DNA of 22,821 bases from NCBI GenBank assembly GCA_964590225.1, contig CAZPWS010000050.1, positions 1 through 22,821 on the forward strand. The letters run 5' to 3'. The position numbers and the translations under genes are program-made. The stretch comes from JAEUSG01 sp964590225 (GTDB lineage: Bacteria; Fibrobacterota; OXYB2-FULL-49-7; JAEUSG01). Within the stretch, counting starts at the first letter, position 1; each line of letters begins with the position of its first letter. Under the pieces are notes generated by a model. The model saw only the letters and a program-made list of their open reading frames with translations. It ran no database searches and had not been told where the DNA came from. Below are positions 8,690 through 15,612 of this stretch, piece by piece.

Positions 8690-9700
8690 ATGAAAACACC
8701 AATAATAAGCGCTGCTATATTGTTAATAATTTCCGCAGGCGCACTTGCAAGAGCGCCCAAAGGAAAAGCAGTAGTTCCCTCAGCGGAAGAGGCAGCACTC
8801 TTGGAATCGCTAAAGGGCAAAATAGCAGCAAAAATTATTTGGTCAACTTCACGGGATGGTAATCATAACATTTATATTATGAATGGCGATGGAACGGAGG
8901 CCAAGCCGCTTACAAATAGTACGAAAACAGACTGGTTTTCTCGTTTTTCGCCTGATGGATCGAAGGTAATTTTCACAAGAAGTAAAATGGACTGGACGGC
9001 AGAACCCAACGCAGATAATCCACAGCTTTGGGATACTTGGGTAATTGACATTGATGGATCCAATGAAAAGCTCCTTATTCCCAATAGCACATGGGCCACC
9101 TGGCGACCAGATGGAAAAACCATTATTTTTGCGCGCGGGACACAGGTATTCTCTTTTGATATTGCAAGCAGTACAGAGACATTAATCCTTGAGGCGGAAA
9201 ATGGCATCAAGAAAGGGGCGATACTGCAAAATCCGCATATGTCACCTGACGGGAAACATCTTGCAATAACGCTTCGTGGAACAATGAGAGAAACGGGACT
9301 TTGGGATATAGAAAACAAAATTTGGACAAGGGTTGGTGAGGGATGTCAGATAAACTGGTTTCCAAGTGGTGATTCTGTTATTCGCATGAACTCAACAGGT
9401 AATGGCGGCAGCGAGGTACTAGCTTTTCCTGTTGTTGATGGCAAACCTAAAAACCCAAAAGCTTCAATTGCCGATATCCGGTTTATAGATAGGCCGGGAC
9501 GCCGTTCGCATGAGTATTTTCCACAAATTTCGTCCGATGGCAATTGGCTTGTTTGGGCATCAACACAAAGAGGGCACGACCACGATATCGCGGACTACGA
9601 AATTGACATATGGAATATACATACGCCGCAAGAACAGGCAGTAAGGCTTACATTTCATACTGGAAATGATCGCTGGCCGGATATTTTTATAGAAAAATAG
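8690..9700 (+). CDS. Secreted TolB-like beta-propeller (PD40/WD40-like repeats)
   Basis: From ATG 8690 the product is 336 residues with a clear signal peptide (MKTPIISAAILLIISAGALA). It contains at least five PD40-type blades, recognisable by WSTSRDGNHNIYIMNGDG, SRFSPDGSKVIFTRS, WRPDGKTIIFARG, HMSPDGKHLAITLRG, and SSDGNWLVWASTQRG. The protein ends with DRWPDIFIEK. AAGGAAAGGGAGAAG lies 5-20 nt upstream of 8690. An in-frame upstream ATG at 8636 would add 18 polar residues before the signal peptide and overlap the AlgX-like gene, so it is rejected. Known for the fold: propellers of this type bind proteins or sugars; TolB itself partners Pal and colicins. No Tol-Pal genes are here, so a separate periplasmic binding or scaffold role is likely. 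Probably the last gene of the flippase operon, as a strong hairpin follows. Confidence 0.85.
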   Translation: MKTPIISAAILLIISAGALARAPKGKAVVPSAEEAALLESLKGKIAAKIIWSTSRDGNHNIYIMNGDGTEAKPLTNSTKTDWFSRFSPDGSKVIFTRSKMDWTAEPNADNPQLWDTWVIDIDGSNEKLLIPNSTWATWRPDGKTIIFARGTQVFSFDIASSTETLILEAENGIKKGAILQNPHMSPDGKHLAITLRGTMRETGLWDIENKIWTRVGEGCQINWFPSGDSVIRMNSTGNGGSEVLAFPVVDGKPKNPKASIADIRFIDRPGRRSHEYFPQISSDGNWLVWASTQRGHDHDIADYEIDIWNIHTPQEQAVRLTFHTGNDRWPDIFIEK

Positions 9701-9717
9701 CAAGGGGATTGCATTTT

Positions 9718-9776
9718 AGACTCTGTATCGAAAAGATATACGCTTTTTGCGGATATCTTTGACGATTACAGAGTCT
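9718..9776 (+). terminator. Long stem-loop at end of the flippase operon (putative terminator)
   Basis: A nested inverted repeat. Outer arms AGACTCTGTA (9718-9727) and TACAGAGTCT (9767-9776, with one bulged base inside). Inner arms AAAGATAT (9732-9739) with ATATCTTT (9753-9760), then CGC (9741-9743) with GCG (9749-9751) around a TTTTT loop. The plus-strand tail is TATTT, so it could end plus-strand transcription. On the minus strand no U-run follows. Confidence 0.6.
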
Positions 9777-9780
9777 TATT

Positions 9781-9829
9781 TCGGCCTTAGCCGATTTGAT
9801 TAAGGGGATGCGAATAATACTGCATCCCC
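9781..9829 (-). terminator. Two further hairpins at the 3' end of the MBL-fold hydrolase gene
   Basis: GGGGATGC (9804-9811) and GCATCCCC (9822-9829) form a perfect 8-bp stem with a 10-nt loop made from the last codons before the stop. TCGGC (9781-9785) and GCCGA (9790-9794) form a 5-bp stem with a CTTA loop just after the stop. Neither is followed by a clear minus-strand U-tract, so a termination or mRNA-stabilising role is only plausible. Confidence 0.4.
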
Positions 9830-10930
9830 AATATTTGGCATTGAAATCTTGCCTTTGTAAATACCTGTTTCATTTTCTATAAGGCGCATCAATTCGAGTG
9901 CAGGATATCCGGCTGGTTCCTCTCCAAGCCGGAAGGCTCCCCAATGAATCGGCATAAATTTTTCTGCACCAAGATCATTTGCCGCAAGGAGCGCCTCTTT
10001 AGGGTCCATATGTGCATAATGCATAAACCAACGGGGTCTTGAAGCTCCTATGGGTAATATTGCAAGCTTGATATTTTTAAACCTTCTGCCAACCTCTTTA
10101 AATCCATGAAAATAACCGCTATCACCCCCAACAAAAATTTCACCATCACCTGTTTCAATTACAAATGAACACCAGAGCGAGCGATTCCGTTTACTAAATG
10201 CTCGCAGGGACCAGTGCTGAGCAGGAACAGCATGAATTTTTATACCATTTCCGCAATCGAAACTTTCCCACCAATCAAGCTCATGTACTTTGCTCCTGCC
10301 CATTTCGTGCAAAATTTTCGAATGTCCTAATGGGGCTATAATAAAGCTTTCTTTTGGTAAAGCACTTATTGTTGGCTTATCCAGATGATCGTAATGGTTA
10401 TGAGTAAGCAGAACGGTTATTTTCATATCCAAAGAGGATAATTCCTTCGGTGTAATTGCGGGGGGAGTAAGCCGTTTTATTATGGCTGCTCTTTTGGATA
10501 AAACAGGATCCAGTAAAAAAAGCTCATCGTTAAGGCGAATAATTATAGATGAATGACCGAGCCACATAACAAAGTTACCGGCAGTTTTAGAGCTTAACTG
10601 TTCAACAGCTCCAGAAACAACATTGGGAAGATATGCCTCCTCTTCCAGCGTGAATTTTTCCTTTTTAGAAAATAAACGCCATCGCATTACATCTAAAAAC
10701 CCCTTTTCGGGCATTGGCATCCACGGATTAAAAAAAGAGCCATCCTTTAAATGAGGAGCATATAATAGCGAAGAATCCATGGAAGCAACTGCATCGCCCC
10801 AACTTTTTTCAGAAAACAGATTTACCTGCGCAAAAACAGTATTAGATATAAAAGCCACAATAAATAGTCCCAATTGTGGATAAAATGTAAAATCTAAAAA
10901 ATTTATGCAATTGCAATTTGACATTTTCAT
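9800..10930 (-). CDS. Secreted metallo-beta-lactamase-fold hydrolase, NAPE-PLD-like
   Basis: A 376-residue protein with a long n-region and signal-like hydrophobic segment (LGLFIVAFISNTVFA-Q, cleavage near 34). The metal site is complete: HxHxDH in LTHNHYDHLD (H177, H179, D181, H182), H239 in PAQHW, D270 in VGGDSG, and H329 in MPIHWGAF. The substrate-loop sequences WLGHSSIIIRLN, LLDPVLSKRA and MHYAHMDPKEALLAANDLGA match the N-acyl-phosphatidylethanolamine phospholipase D/UlaG-like branch. Expected role: phosphodiester or lactone hydrolysis; phospholipid cleavage in the cell envelope is the most natural guess given the export signal. It starts 11 nt after the AraC gene stop on the same strand, so co-transcription is likely. 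No Shine-Dalgarno is visible; the second in-frame ATG at 10924 is an alternative start. Substrate not determined. Confidence 0.87.
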   Translation of the reverse strand: MKMSNCNCINFLDFTFYPQLGLFIVAFISNTVFAQVNLFSEKSWGDAVASMDSSLLYAPHLKDGSFFNPWMPMPEKGFLDVMRWRLFSKKEKFTLEEEAYLPNVVSGAVEQLSSKTAGNFVMWLGHSSIIIRLNDELFLLDPVLSKRAAIIKRLTPPAITPKELSSLDMKITVLLTHNHYDHLDKPTISALPKESFIIAPLGHSKILHEMGRSKVHELDWWESFDCGNGIKIHAVPAQHWSLRAFSKRNRSLWCSFVIETGDGEIFVGGDSGYFHGFKEVGRRFKNIKLAILPIGASRPRWFMHYAHMDPKEALLAANDLGAEKFMPIHWGAFRLGEEPAGYPALELMRLIENETGIYKGKISMPNIGDAVLFASP

Positions 10931-10941
10931 ATAATTGGTAT

Positions 10942-11823
10942 CTACAATGTCTTATATTGCGACGGTGTCTTACCTGTGTATCTTTTAAAAACTGTAGCAA
11001 AATATTGGGAAGATGAAAACCCTAAATCAAACGCAATTTTCGTAATATTATGCTTACCCTTGCCAAGAAGATAAGAAGCACGATCTATTTTACGGCGCAA
11101 AATAAAGTCTGCCGGTGGAACACCCATAAACTTTTTAAAAAGCATCTTAAACCTTGAAATGGAAAGACTTGCTTTTTTCGCAAGAAGTGGTACAGAAATA
11201 TTTTCCGTTAAATGCTCATCAATATATGCAAGAATTGGAGCAAATATGTGATATTTTACACCATTGTCTTGTCGATTTCCCTCTTCGACAACATTTGTAA
11301 GAAAAGCCACAAGTTGGTTTGCGATTATAAGCTTCTTTATACTGCTGTCGGTTTGCAAAATGGCTTCAAAAACTGAATCAAGGTGTTTTTTCATGTCGGT
11401 GTGTCCCCTGAAATAACGCTGTTTGATTGAAAACAATAGCTGATTGAGCTTTCTTGCCTCCGATCGTGATAACCCTAACCATGACTCATTCTTTCGATTT
11501 GGAACTTTGATCACTATCCAATACAAAGTTCCCCTTTCTTCGGGATATGATCCGCTGCTGTGTATTTCATCCGGGAATGTTATAAAAATATCTCCTCCCT
11601 TCAGGCGATACTCTACATTACCAACACTATAACTCTGTTGTCCCTTAGCCAAATAACATATTTCAAAAGCACCGGCGTGAGTATGATGACAAAGCTTTCC
11701 ATAAGCTTTTTCGTGATTGTATCGACCTATCGAAACAATTTCTGAAAAGCCAAGCTGTTCCGAACTATAAACTTCTCTATGTGAAGGGTTCTTGGTCATG
11801 GTGTTTGATTTTGTATCATTCAT
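10942..11823 (-). CDS. AraC-family transcriptional regulator with N-terminal cupin sensor
   Basis: A 293-residue protein. N-terminal cupin-like ligand domain (about 30-110): CHHTHAGAFEICYLAKGQQS, then GGDIFITFPDEIHSSG. C-terminal double helix-turn-helix (about 195-293): ISVPLLAKKASLSISRFKMLF, DLGFSSSQYFATVFKRYTGK, then TPSQYKTL. Such regulators usually respond to a sugar or related small molecule. It is divergent from the URO-D-like gene at 11902 with a 78-bp shared gap containing palindromes, and lies immediately upstream of the MBL-fold gene on the same strand. It probably controls both the URO-D gene and its own operon. No Shine-Dalgarno precedes ATG 11823. Confidence 0.92.
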   Translation of the reverse strand: MNDTKSNTMTKNPSHREVYSSEQLGFSEIVSIGRYNHEKAYGKLCHHTHAGAFEICYLAKGQQSYSVGNVEYRLKGGDIFITFPDEIHSSGSYPEERGTLYWIVIKVPNRKNESWLGLSRSEARKLNQLLFSIKQRYFRGHTDMKKHLDSVFEAILQTDSSIKKLIIANQLVAFLTNVVEEGNRQDNGVKYHIFAPILAYIDEHLTENISVPLLAKKASLSISRFKMLFKKFMGVPPADFILRRKIDRASYLLGKGKHNITKIAFDLGFSSSQYFATVFKRYTGKTPSQYKTL

Positions 11824-11834
11824 ATTATCGAAAG

Positions 11835-11876
11835 CAATATAATATTGAATATCGTATTATTACTATGTACACAGTA
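11835..11876. promoter_or_regulatory. Divergent control region: -10 box inside a palindrome plus a second operator-like palindrome
   Basis: CAATAT-A-ATATTG (11835-11847) is a perfect inverted repeat and contains the consensus -10 TATAAT (11838-11843) for the plus strand, with no matching -35 at 17 nt. TACTATGTACACAGTA (11861-11876) is a 16-bp palindrome with one mismatched pair. A good -10 with a poor -35 next to an AraC gene fits an activator-dependent promoter for the URO-D gene; this is inferred. Confidence 0.4.
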
Positions 11877-11901
11877 ATTACACACAAAAACAGGAGTCAA
11901 A

Positions 11902-12864
11902 ATGACCTCGCGTGAAATTGTCCAACGAACAATTAAATTCATGACCGCACCAAGAATGCCATATGCTCTTTCAGCAGAATATGGAACAGATATACATATA
12001 GTCTGGCACAACAACCCTGATGCCCGACCAAAAACTGGCCGTGACGAGTGGGGAGCAGAGTGGGAAAACATTGGAATATCCAATCTTGGACAGGTCAAGA
12101 CACCCGCTTTATCCAGTTGGAACGAATTTGAGAACATGAACATACCGAATTACAAAAATCCTGCAAGATATGAAGGCCTTATAGAAAAAGTAAAGGCTGG
12201 CGGGGATAAATTTATTATCGGTACGGGTGTCTCATTATACGAGAGAATCCATTTCATCAGAGGACTGGAAAACACATGGATGGACATTTATGACAACGAA
12301 GACGAACTTCGTAAACTGCTGAATCTGCTTGTGGACATGAATCTTTTTATAATAGAAGAATATCGTAAAGTCGGCGCAAACGGTTACATGTGGTGTGACG
12401 ATTGGGGTCTTCAGGACCGACTAATGATCTCTCCAGAAAAATGGCGCGAGATATGGAAACCAGCCTATGCCCGCATTTATAAGGCCGCGCACGAAGCGGG
12501 CTTATTGACATTTTTACATAGCTGCGGATACATTATGGATATTCTGGATGATCTCATAGATGCTGGACTGGATGTAATACAAATGGACCAGCAGGAAAAC
12601 ATGACGCTGGAACTTCTTTCATCACGCTTTCGTGGAAGAATAACTTTTTGGAATCCAGTAGATATTCAGCAGACAATGGCGCATGGTTCTCTTGACGATA
12701 TCAGAAAATATGCTGGAAAAATGGTCTCCATGCTTTCAACACCTCAAGGTGGGTTCATTGCAAAGGTATATCCAGATCCGACAGGTGCAGGACACAGGCC
12801 GGAAGCCATTGCGGCCATGTGCGAGGAGTTTGTGAAACTAAGCCGGTCTTTGCCTAAAAGATAG
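11902..12864 (+). CDS. Uroporphyrinogen decarboxylase-fold protein (URO-D/MtaA-like methyltransferase family)
   Basis: A 320-residue soluble protein with the URO-D/cobalamin-methyltransferase fold: RIHFIRGLENTWMDIYDNED, GYMWCDDWGLQDRLMISPEK, WREIWKPAYARIYKAAHEAG, DAGLDVIQMDQ, GRITFWNPVDIQQTMAHGS and a C-terminal GHRPEAIAAMCEEF. It retains His-x-Cys (H206, C208 in FLHSCG), the zinc-binding element of MtaA/CmuA-type methyltransferases; C307 could supply the further cysteine. HemE itself is unlikely: the heme-pathway substrate signatures are absent and no heme genes are nearby. Family members move methyl groups between methylated substrates, corrinoid proteins and thiols, or act in O-demethylation. 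No corrinoid protein is in the window. Strong AGGAG 7 nt before ATG. Divergent from AraC 10942-11823; convergent with the rhamnosidase. Confidence 0.85.
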   Translation: MTSREIVQRTIKFMTAPRMPYALSAEYGTDIHIVWHNNPDARPKTGRDEWGAEWENIGISNLGQVKTPALSSWNEFENMNIPNYKNPARYEGLIEKVKAGGDKFIIGTGVSLYERIHFIRGLENTWMDIYDNEDELRKLLNLLVDMNLFIIEEYRKVGANGYMWCDDWGLQDRLMISPEKWREIWKPAYARIYKAAHEAGLLTFLHSCGYIMDILDDLIDAGLDVIQMDQQENMTLELLSSRFRGRITFWNPVDIQQTMAHGSLDDIRKYAGKMVSMLSTPQGGFIAKVYPDPTGAGHRPEAIAAMCEEFVKLSRSLPKR

Positions 12865-12868
12865 GCAA
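12850..12868 (+). terminator. Small hairpin spanning the URO-D stop codon
   Basis: TTGCCT (12850-12855) and AGGCAA (12863-12868) form a 6-bp stem with a 7-nt loop that includes part of the TAG stop. No U-run follows, so it is at best a weak terminator. The rest of the 74-bp convergent gap to 12939 shows nothing else. Confidence 0.3.
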
Positions 12869-12938
12869 GAAATTATGCTCAAAAAGGTAAAAATTGGCCT
12901 CAAGTACCCTAAAGAATACTATTGTAAATAAGATATAA

Positions 12939-15545
12939 TTATCTGGAAACAATTATGGTATAGCTGCCCGCTTCTTTGAAAACGGGCCTTTTACCTTTCA
13001 ACACTATTGTTGCTGTGGTGTTGGGAGGAATAACAAATTGATAGTAAATCTTTTTTCCATCGATTTTCCATGCGCTTATTACTTTGCCGTATCTTGTTAT
13101 AAGTTCAGCTTTGGCAGATGTAAGAGTACCGCCCGGTTCGGGTCTTAATATTATGTGTTTATACCCAGGCTTATTAACATCAAAGTCAATTCCAGCAACT
13201 GTTGCATATAACCATTCGCCAATTGCCCCATATGCGTAATGGTTAAAAGAATTCATGCTCACATCCCCAAAGCTCGTCTCTTTTGTCCAGCTATTCCATC
13301 TTTCCCACATGGTTGTAGCCCCCTGCGCAACAGTATAAAGCCATGAAGGATAAGTTGTTTGCAGCAACAACCGATAGGCAACATCAGTTCGTCCAATCGA
13401 AGAAAGTACGGGGGCTAAAAGTGGAGTGCCAACAAAACCAGTTGAAAGATGCCAGCCTCTTTTTTCTATATCATCAACCAATCTCTTAGTTGCATATTTA
13501 CGGGTATTAGCGGGTAAAAGATTAAATCCAAGAGCAAGCAGATAACTTGTTTGAGTATCTCCAACTATTCTGCCGGTCACTGAAACGAATTCTTTAACGA
13601 AAGCCTTTTTTACCTTTTTATGGAGCACCAAATATTTCTGTGCGTCACTCTTTTTACCAATGATTTGAGCAACATTTGCCACAATTTCAGCGGTTCGCGC
13701 AAAATATGCGGTAGAAATCAGATCCCGAGGAGTCGTGGTTTTACCAGGATTATTATGAATCAAATCAATCGCAAGCCAGTCCCCAAAGCAAGAATGAGAG
13801 TGAATAAACTCTTTTGCGGTTCGTTCTCGCCAGTCAACAAAATGTCGCATTGCATCATAATTGTCTTCAAGAATTTTTTTATCAGCATAACAGAGATAAA
13901 TCATCCATGGACAAATTACAACAGCATCTGCCCATGCGGCACATCCATTGCCATGATCGTAAATATTTGTATCCTTTGAACGCAACACATCTGGAACAAC
14001 ATGGGGTATTACGCCCGTGTCAAACTGGGCATCCCTAATATCTGCGCACCATTTTTCAAAAAAAGAAGCCACGGAGCGGTTAAAACTTGCTGTTCTAATA
14101 AACACCTGTGCGTCGCCAGTCCAACCAAGCCGCTCATCTCTTTGCGGGCAATCGGTAGGTACATCCAGAAAATTACTTTTTAGGCCCCATAAAATGTTTT
14201 TTTGAAGACGATTAACCGCAGGATCAGAGCATTCGAACGAACCAATGGGCTCCATTTCTGAATGGAGAACAATTCCGTAAACATCTGTAAGCACCGGTTT
14301 TGCTGCGGCGCCGGAAAGCTCAACATATCTAAATCCGTGGAATGTAAAGCGTGGCTCCCATACTTCGTCGGAACTTCCGTCACCGATGTAAATATCAGTT
14401 GCTTTTGCGCTTCTTAAATTGGCAGTATATAAAGTGCCATCGCTGTTAAGCATTTCGCCAAAACGCAACTTTACAAATTCACCCTCCATTAATCCCTTTA
14501 TCCGCACACATGCCCATCCAACCATATTCTGGCCAAAATCAAAAATGTAAATATTTGGTGATGGCTCACTAATACTCAATGCTGGCAATGTTTCCTGCCG
14601 CCGTATAGGCAGGTTTGGCTTGCTAACAAGTAATGCCTCGGATCTCTTTAATAGTTCAACTGGAGTCCAATTCGAATCATTAAACCCTGCTTCCATCCAC
14701 CCCTTTATTGCAAGCCTTGAATCATATGTTTCCCCATCGTAAATGTCCGAACTTATAATAGGCCCATATTTACTCTTCCATCCATTTCCGCTACATACAA
14801 GTTCTCTAAATCCATCGCTATAAGTAATTTCTAATTGATATAACAACGAAGGGCGTTCACCATAATAGTGTTTCTGATCGCCCCATCCGAGCCTTCCGGC
14901 AAACCACCCATTTCCAAGCATAGCCGAAGCTATATTTATGCCTTCCTGGATATGTTCGGTTACATCATAAACAAGATAGTACAATCTCTTGTTATAGTCT
15001 GTCCACCCTGGCGTTAAATAATCATCACCTACGCGTCGGCCATTTATATGAGTTTCAAAAACTCCATGTGCAGTTACATAGAGCCGTGCTTTGACTGGTG
15101 TTTTAGTAACAGTAAACATTTTGCGAAAGCAGGGAGAGGGCTCGCCACTGTTTGGAGGTGTAGCAGCAATCCAATCCGCCTGCCAGTCTGATTTCGAAAG
15201 AAACCCCATCTCAAAAATAGCAGTTGAGCTCCATGGCGACTCTTTGCCCTTTAAATCCCAAACCCTTACCCGCCAATAAACAGCCATTCGTGAAAAAAGG
15301 CTTTTTCCACTATAGCTGATATCAAGTGATTCCGCTCCTGATTTTTTTCCCGAATCCCACAGATCTGGTTTTGTTTCGAGTAGTAGAGAAGAGGAAGCCG
15401 CCTGAATCTGCCATGCAGTCTGTTTTGCCCCTTTTCGTTTATCTGCCATGCTCCACGACAGGCGTGGTCTGTTGACATCAATCCCACGAGGATTAACAAG
15501 GTTTTCACAAGTAAGATTTTCAACGATGCAAAATTTTATCTTCGT
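12939..15545 (-). CDS. GH78 alpha-L-rhamnosidase (probable ACG start at 15545)
   Basis: Hydrolyses terminal alpha-L-rhamnose from glycosides or polysaccharides. From 15545 the product is 868 residues, normal for the family. Order: N-terminal Ig-like domain (ENLTCENLVNPRGIDVNRPR ahead of LSW; KQTAWQI), carbohydrate-binding-like beta domains (about 120-400; ARLYVTAHGVFETHINGRRV), (alpha/alpha)6 catalytic domain with the signature TDCPQRDERLGWTGD (about 464-478; acidic cluster D470, E471, D478), a second catalytic glutamate region TTMWERWNSW, and a C-terminal beta domain. No signal peptide, so cytoplasmic. The first ATG is at 15449, but 32 in-frame codons upstream encode conserved family sequence. 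That frame begins after TAA at 15560 and has no ATG, GTG or TTG; ACG at 15545 sits 8 nt after AAGGAG (15554-15559). This implies ACG initiation or a recent ATG-to-ACG change. It lies between two AraC/URO-D pairs. Confidence 0.9.
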   Translation of the reverse strand, partial: TKIKFCIVENLTCENLVNPRGIDVNRPRLSWSMADKRKGAKQTAWQIQAASSSLLLETKPDLWDSGKKSGAESLDISYSGKSLFSRMAVYWRVRVWDLKGKESPWSSTAIFEMGFLSKSDWQADWIAATPPNSGEPSPCFRKMFTVTKTPVKARLYVTAHGVFETHINGRRVGDDYLTPGWTDYNKRLYYLVYDVTEHIQEGINIASAMLGNGWFAGRLGWGDQKHYYGERPSLLYQLEITYSDGFRELVCSGNGWKSKYGPIISSDIYDGETYDSRLAIKGWMEAGFNDSNWTPVELLKRSEALLVSKPNLPIRRQETLPALSISEPSPNIYIFDFGQNMVGWACVRIKGLMEGEFVKLRFGEMLNSDGTLYTANLRSAKATDIYIGDGSSDEVWEPRFTFHGFRYVELSGAAAKPVLTDVYGIVLHSEMEPIGSFECSDPAVNRLQKNILWGLKSNFLDVPTDCPQRDERLGWTGDAQVFIRTASFNRSVASFFEKWCADIRDAQFDTGVIPHVVPDVLRSKDTNIYDHGNGCAAWADAVVICPWMIYLCYADKKILEDNYDAMRHFVDWRERTAKEFIHSHSCFGDWLAIDLIHNNPGKTTTPRDLISTAYFARTAEIVANVAQIIGKKSDAQKYLVLHKKVKKAFVKEFVSVTGRIVGDTQTSYLLALGFNLLPANTRKYATKRLVDDIEKRGWHLSTGFVGTPLLAPVLSSIGRTDVAYRLLLQTTYPSWLYTVAQGATTMWERWNSWTKETSFGDVSMNSFNHYAYGAIGEWLYATVAGIDFDVNKPGYKHIILRPEPGGTLTSAKAELITRYGKVISAWKIDGKKIYYQFVIPPNTTATIVLKGKRPVFKEAGSYTIIVSR

Positions 15546-15553
15546 AAAAAGTT

Positions 15554-15559
15554 CTCCTT
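15554..15559 (-). promoter_or_regulatory. Perfect Shine-Dalgarno that defines the rhamnosidase start
   Basis: AAGGAG on the minus strand, 8 nt before ACG 15545 and more than 100 nt from the first ATG at 15449. A TAA in the same frame overlaps it, so translation cannot begin further upstream. A small TGTTAG/CTAACA hairpin (15562-15580) lies just upstream of it on the mRNA. Confidence 0.75.
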
Positions 15560-15612
15560 ATTGTTAGATATTCGCTAACATAGAATTTACGGCGAAACGA
15601 TTCAATGTTTTC

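Noticed and set aside
8872..9318. Minus-strand frame of 148 codons
   Set aside because: Antisense to the propeller repeats; no domain and no ribosome-binding site.
11820..12143. Minus-strand frame of 107 codons overlapping the AraC/URO-D gap
   Set aside because: It runs through the divergent promoter region and antisense to the URO-D gene; no family resemblance.
15266..15523. Small frame starting with hydrophobic residues upstream of the rhamnosidase ATG
   Set aside because: It is an out-of-frame reading of the true GH78 N-terminus; the in-frame version carries conserved family sequence.
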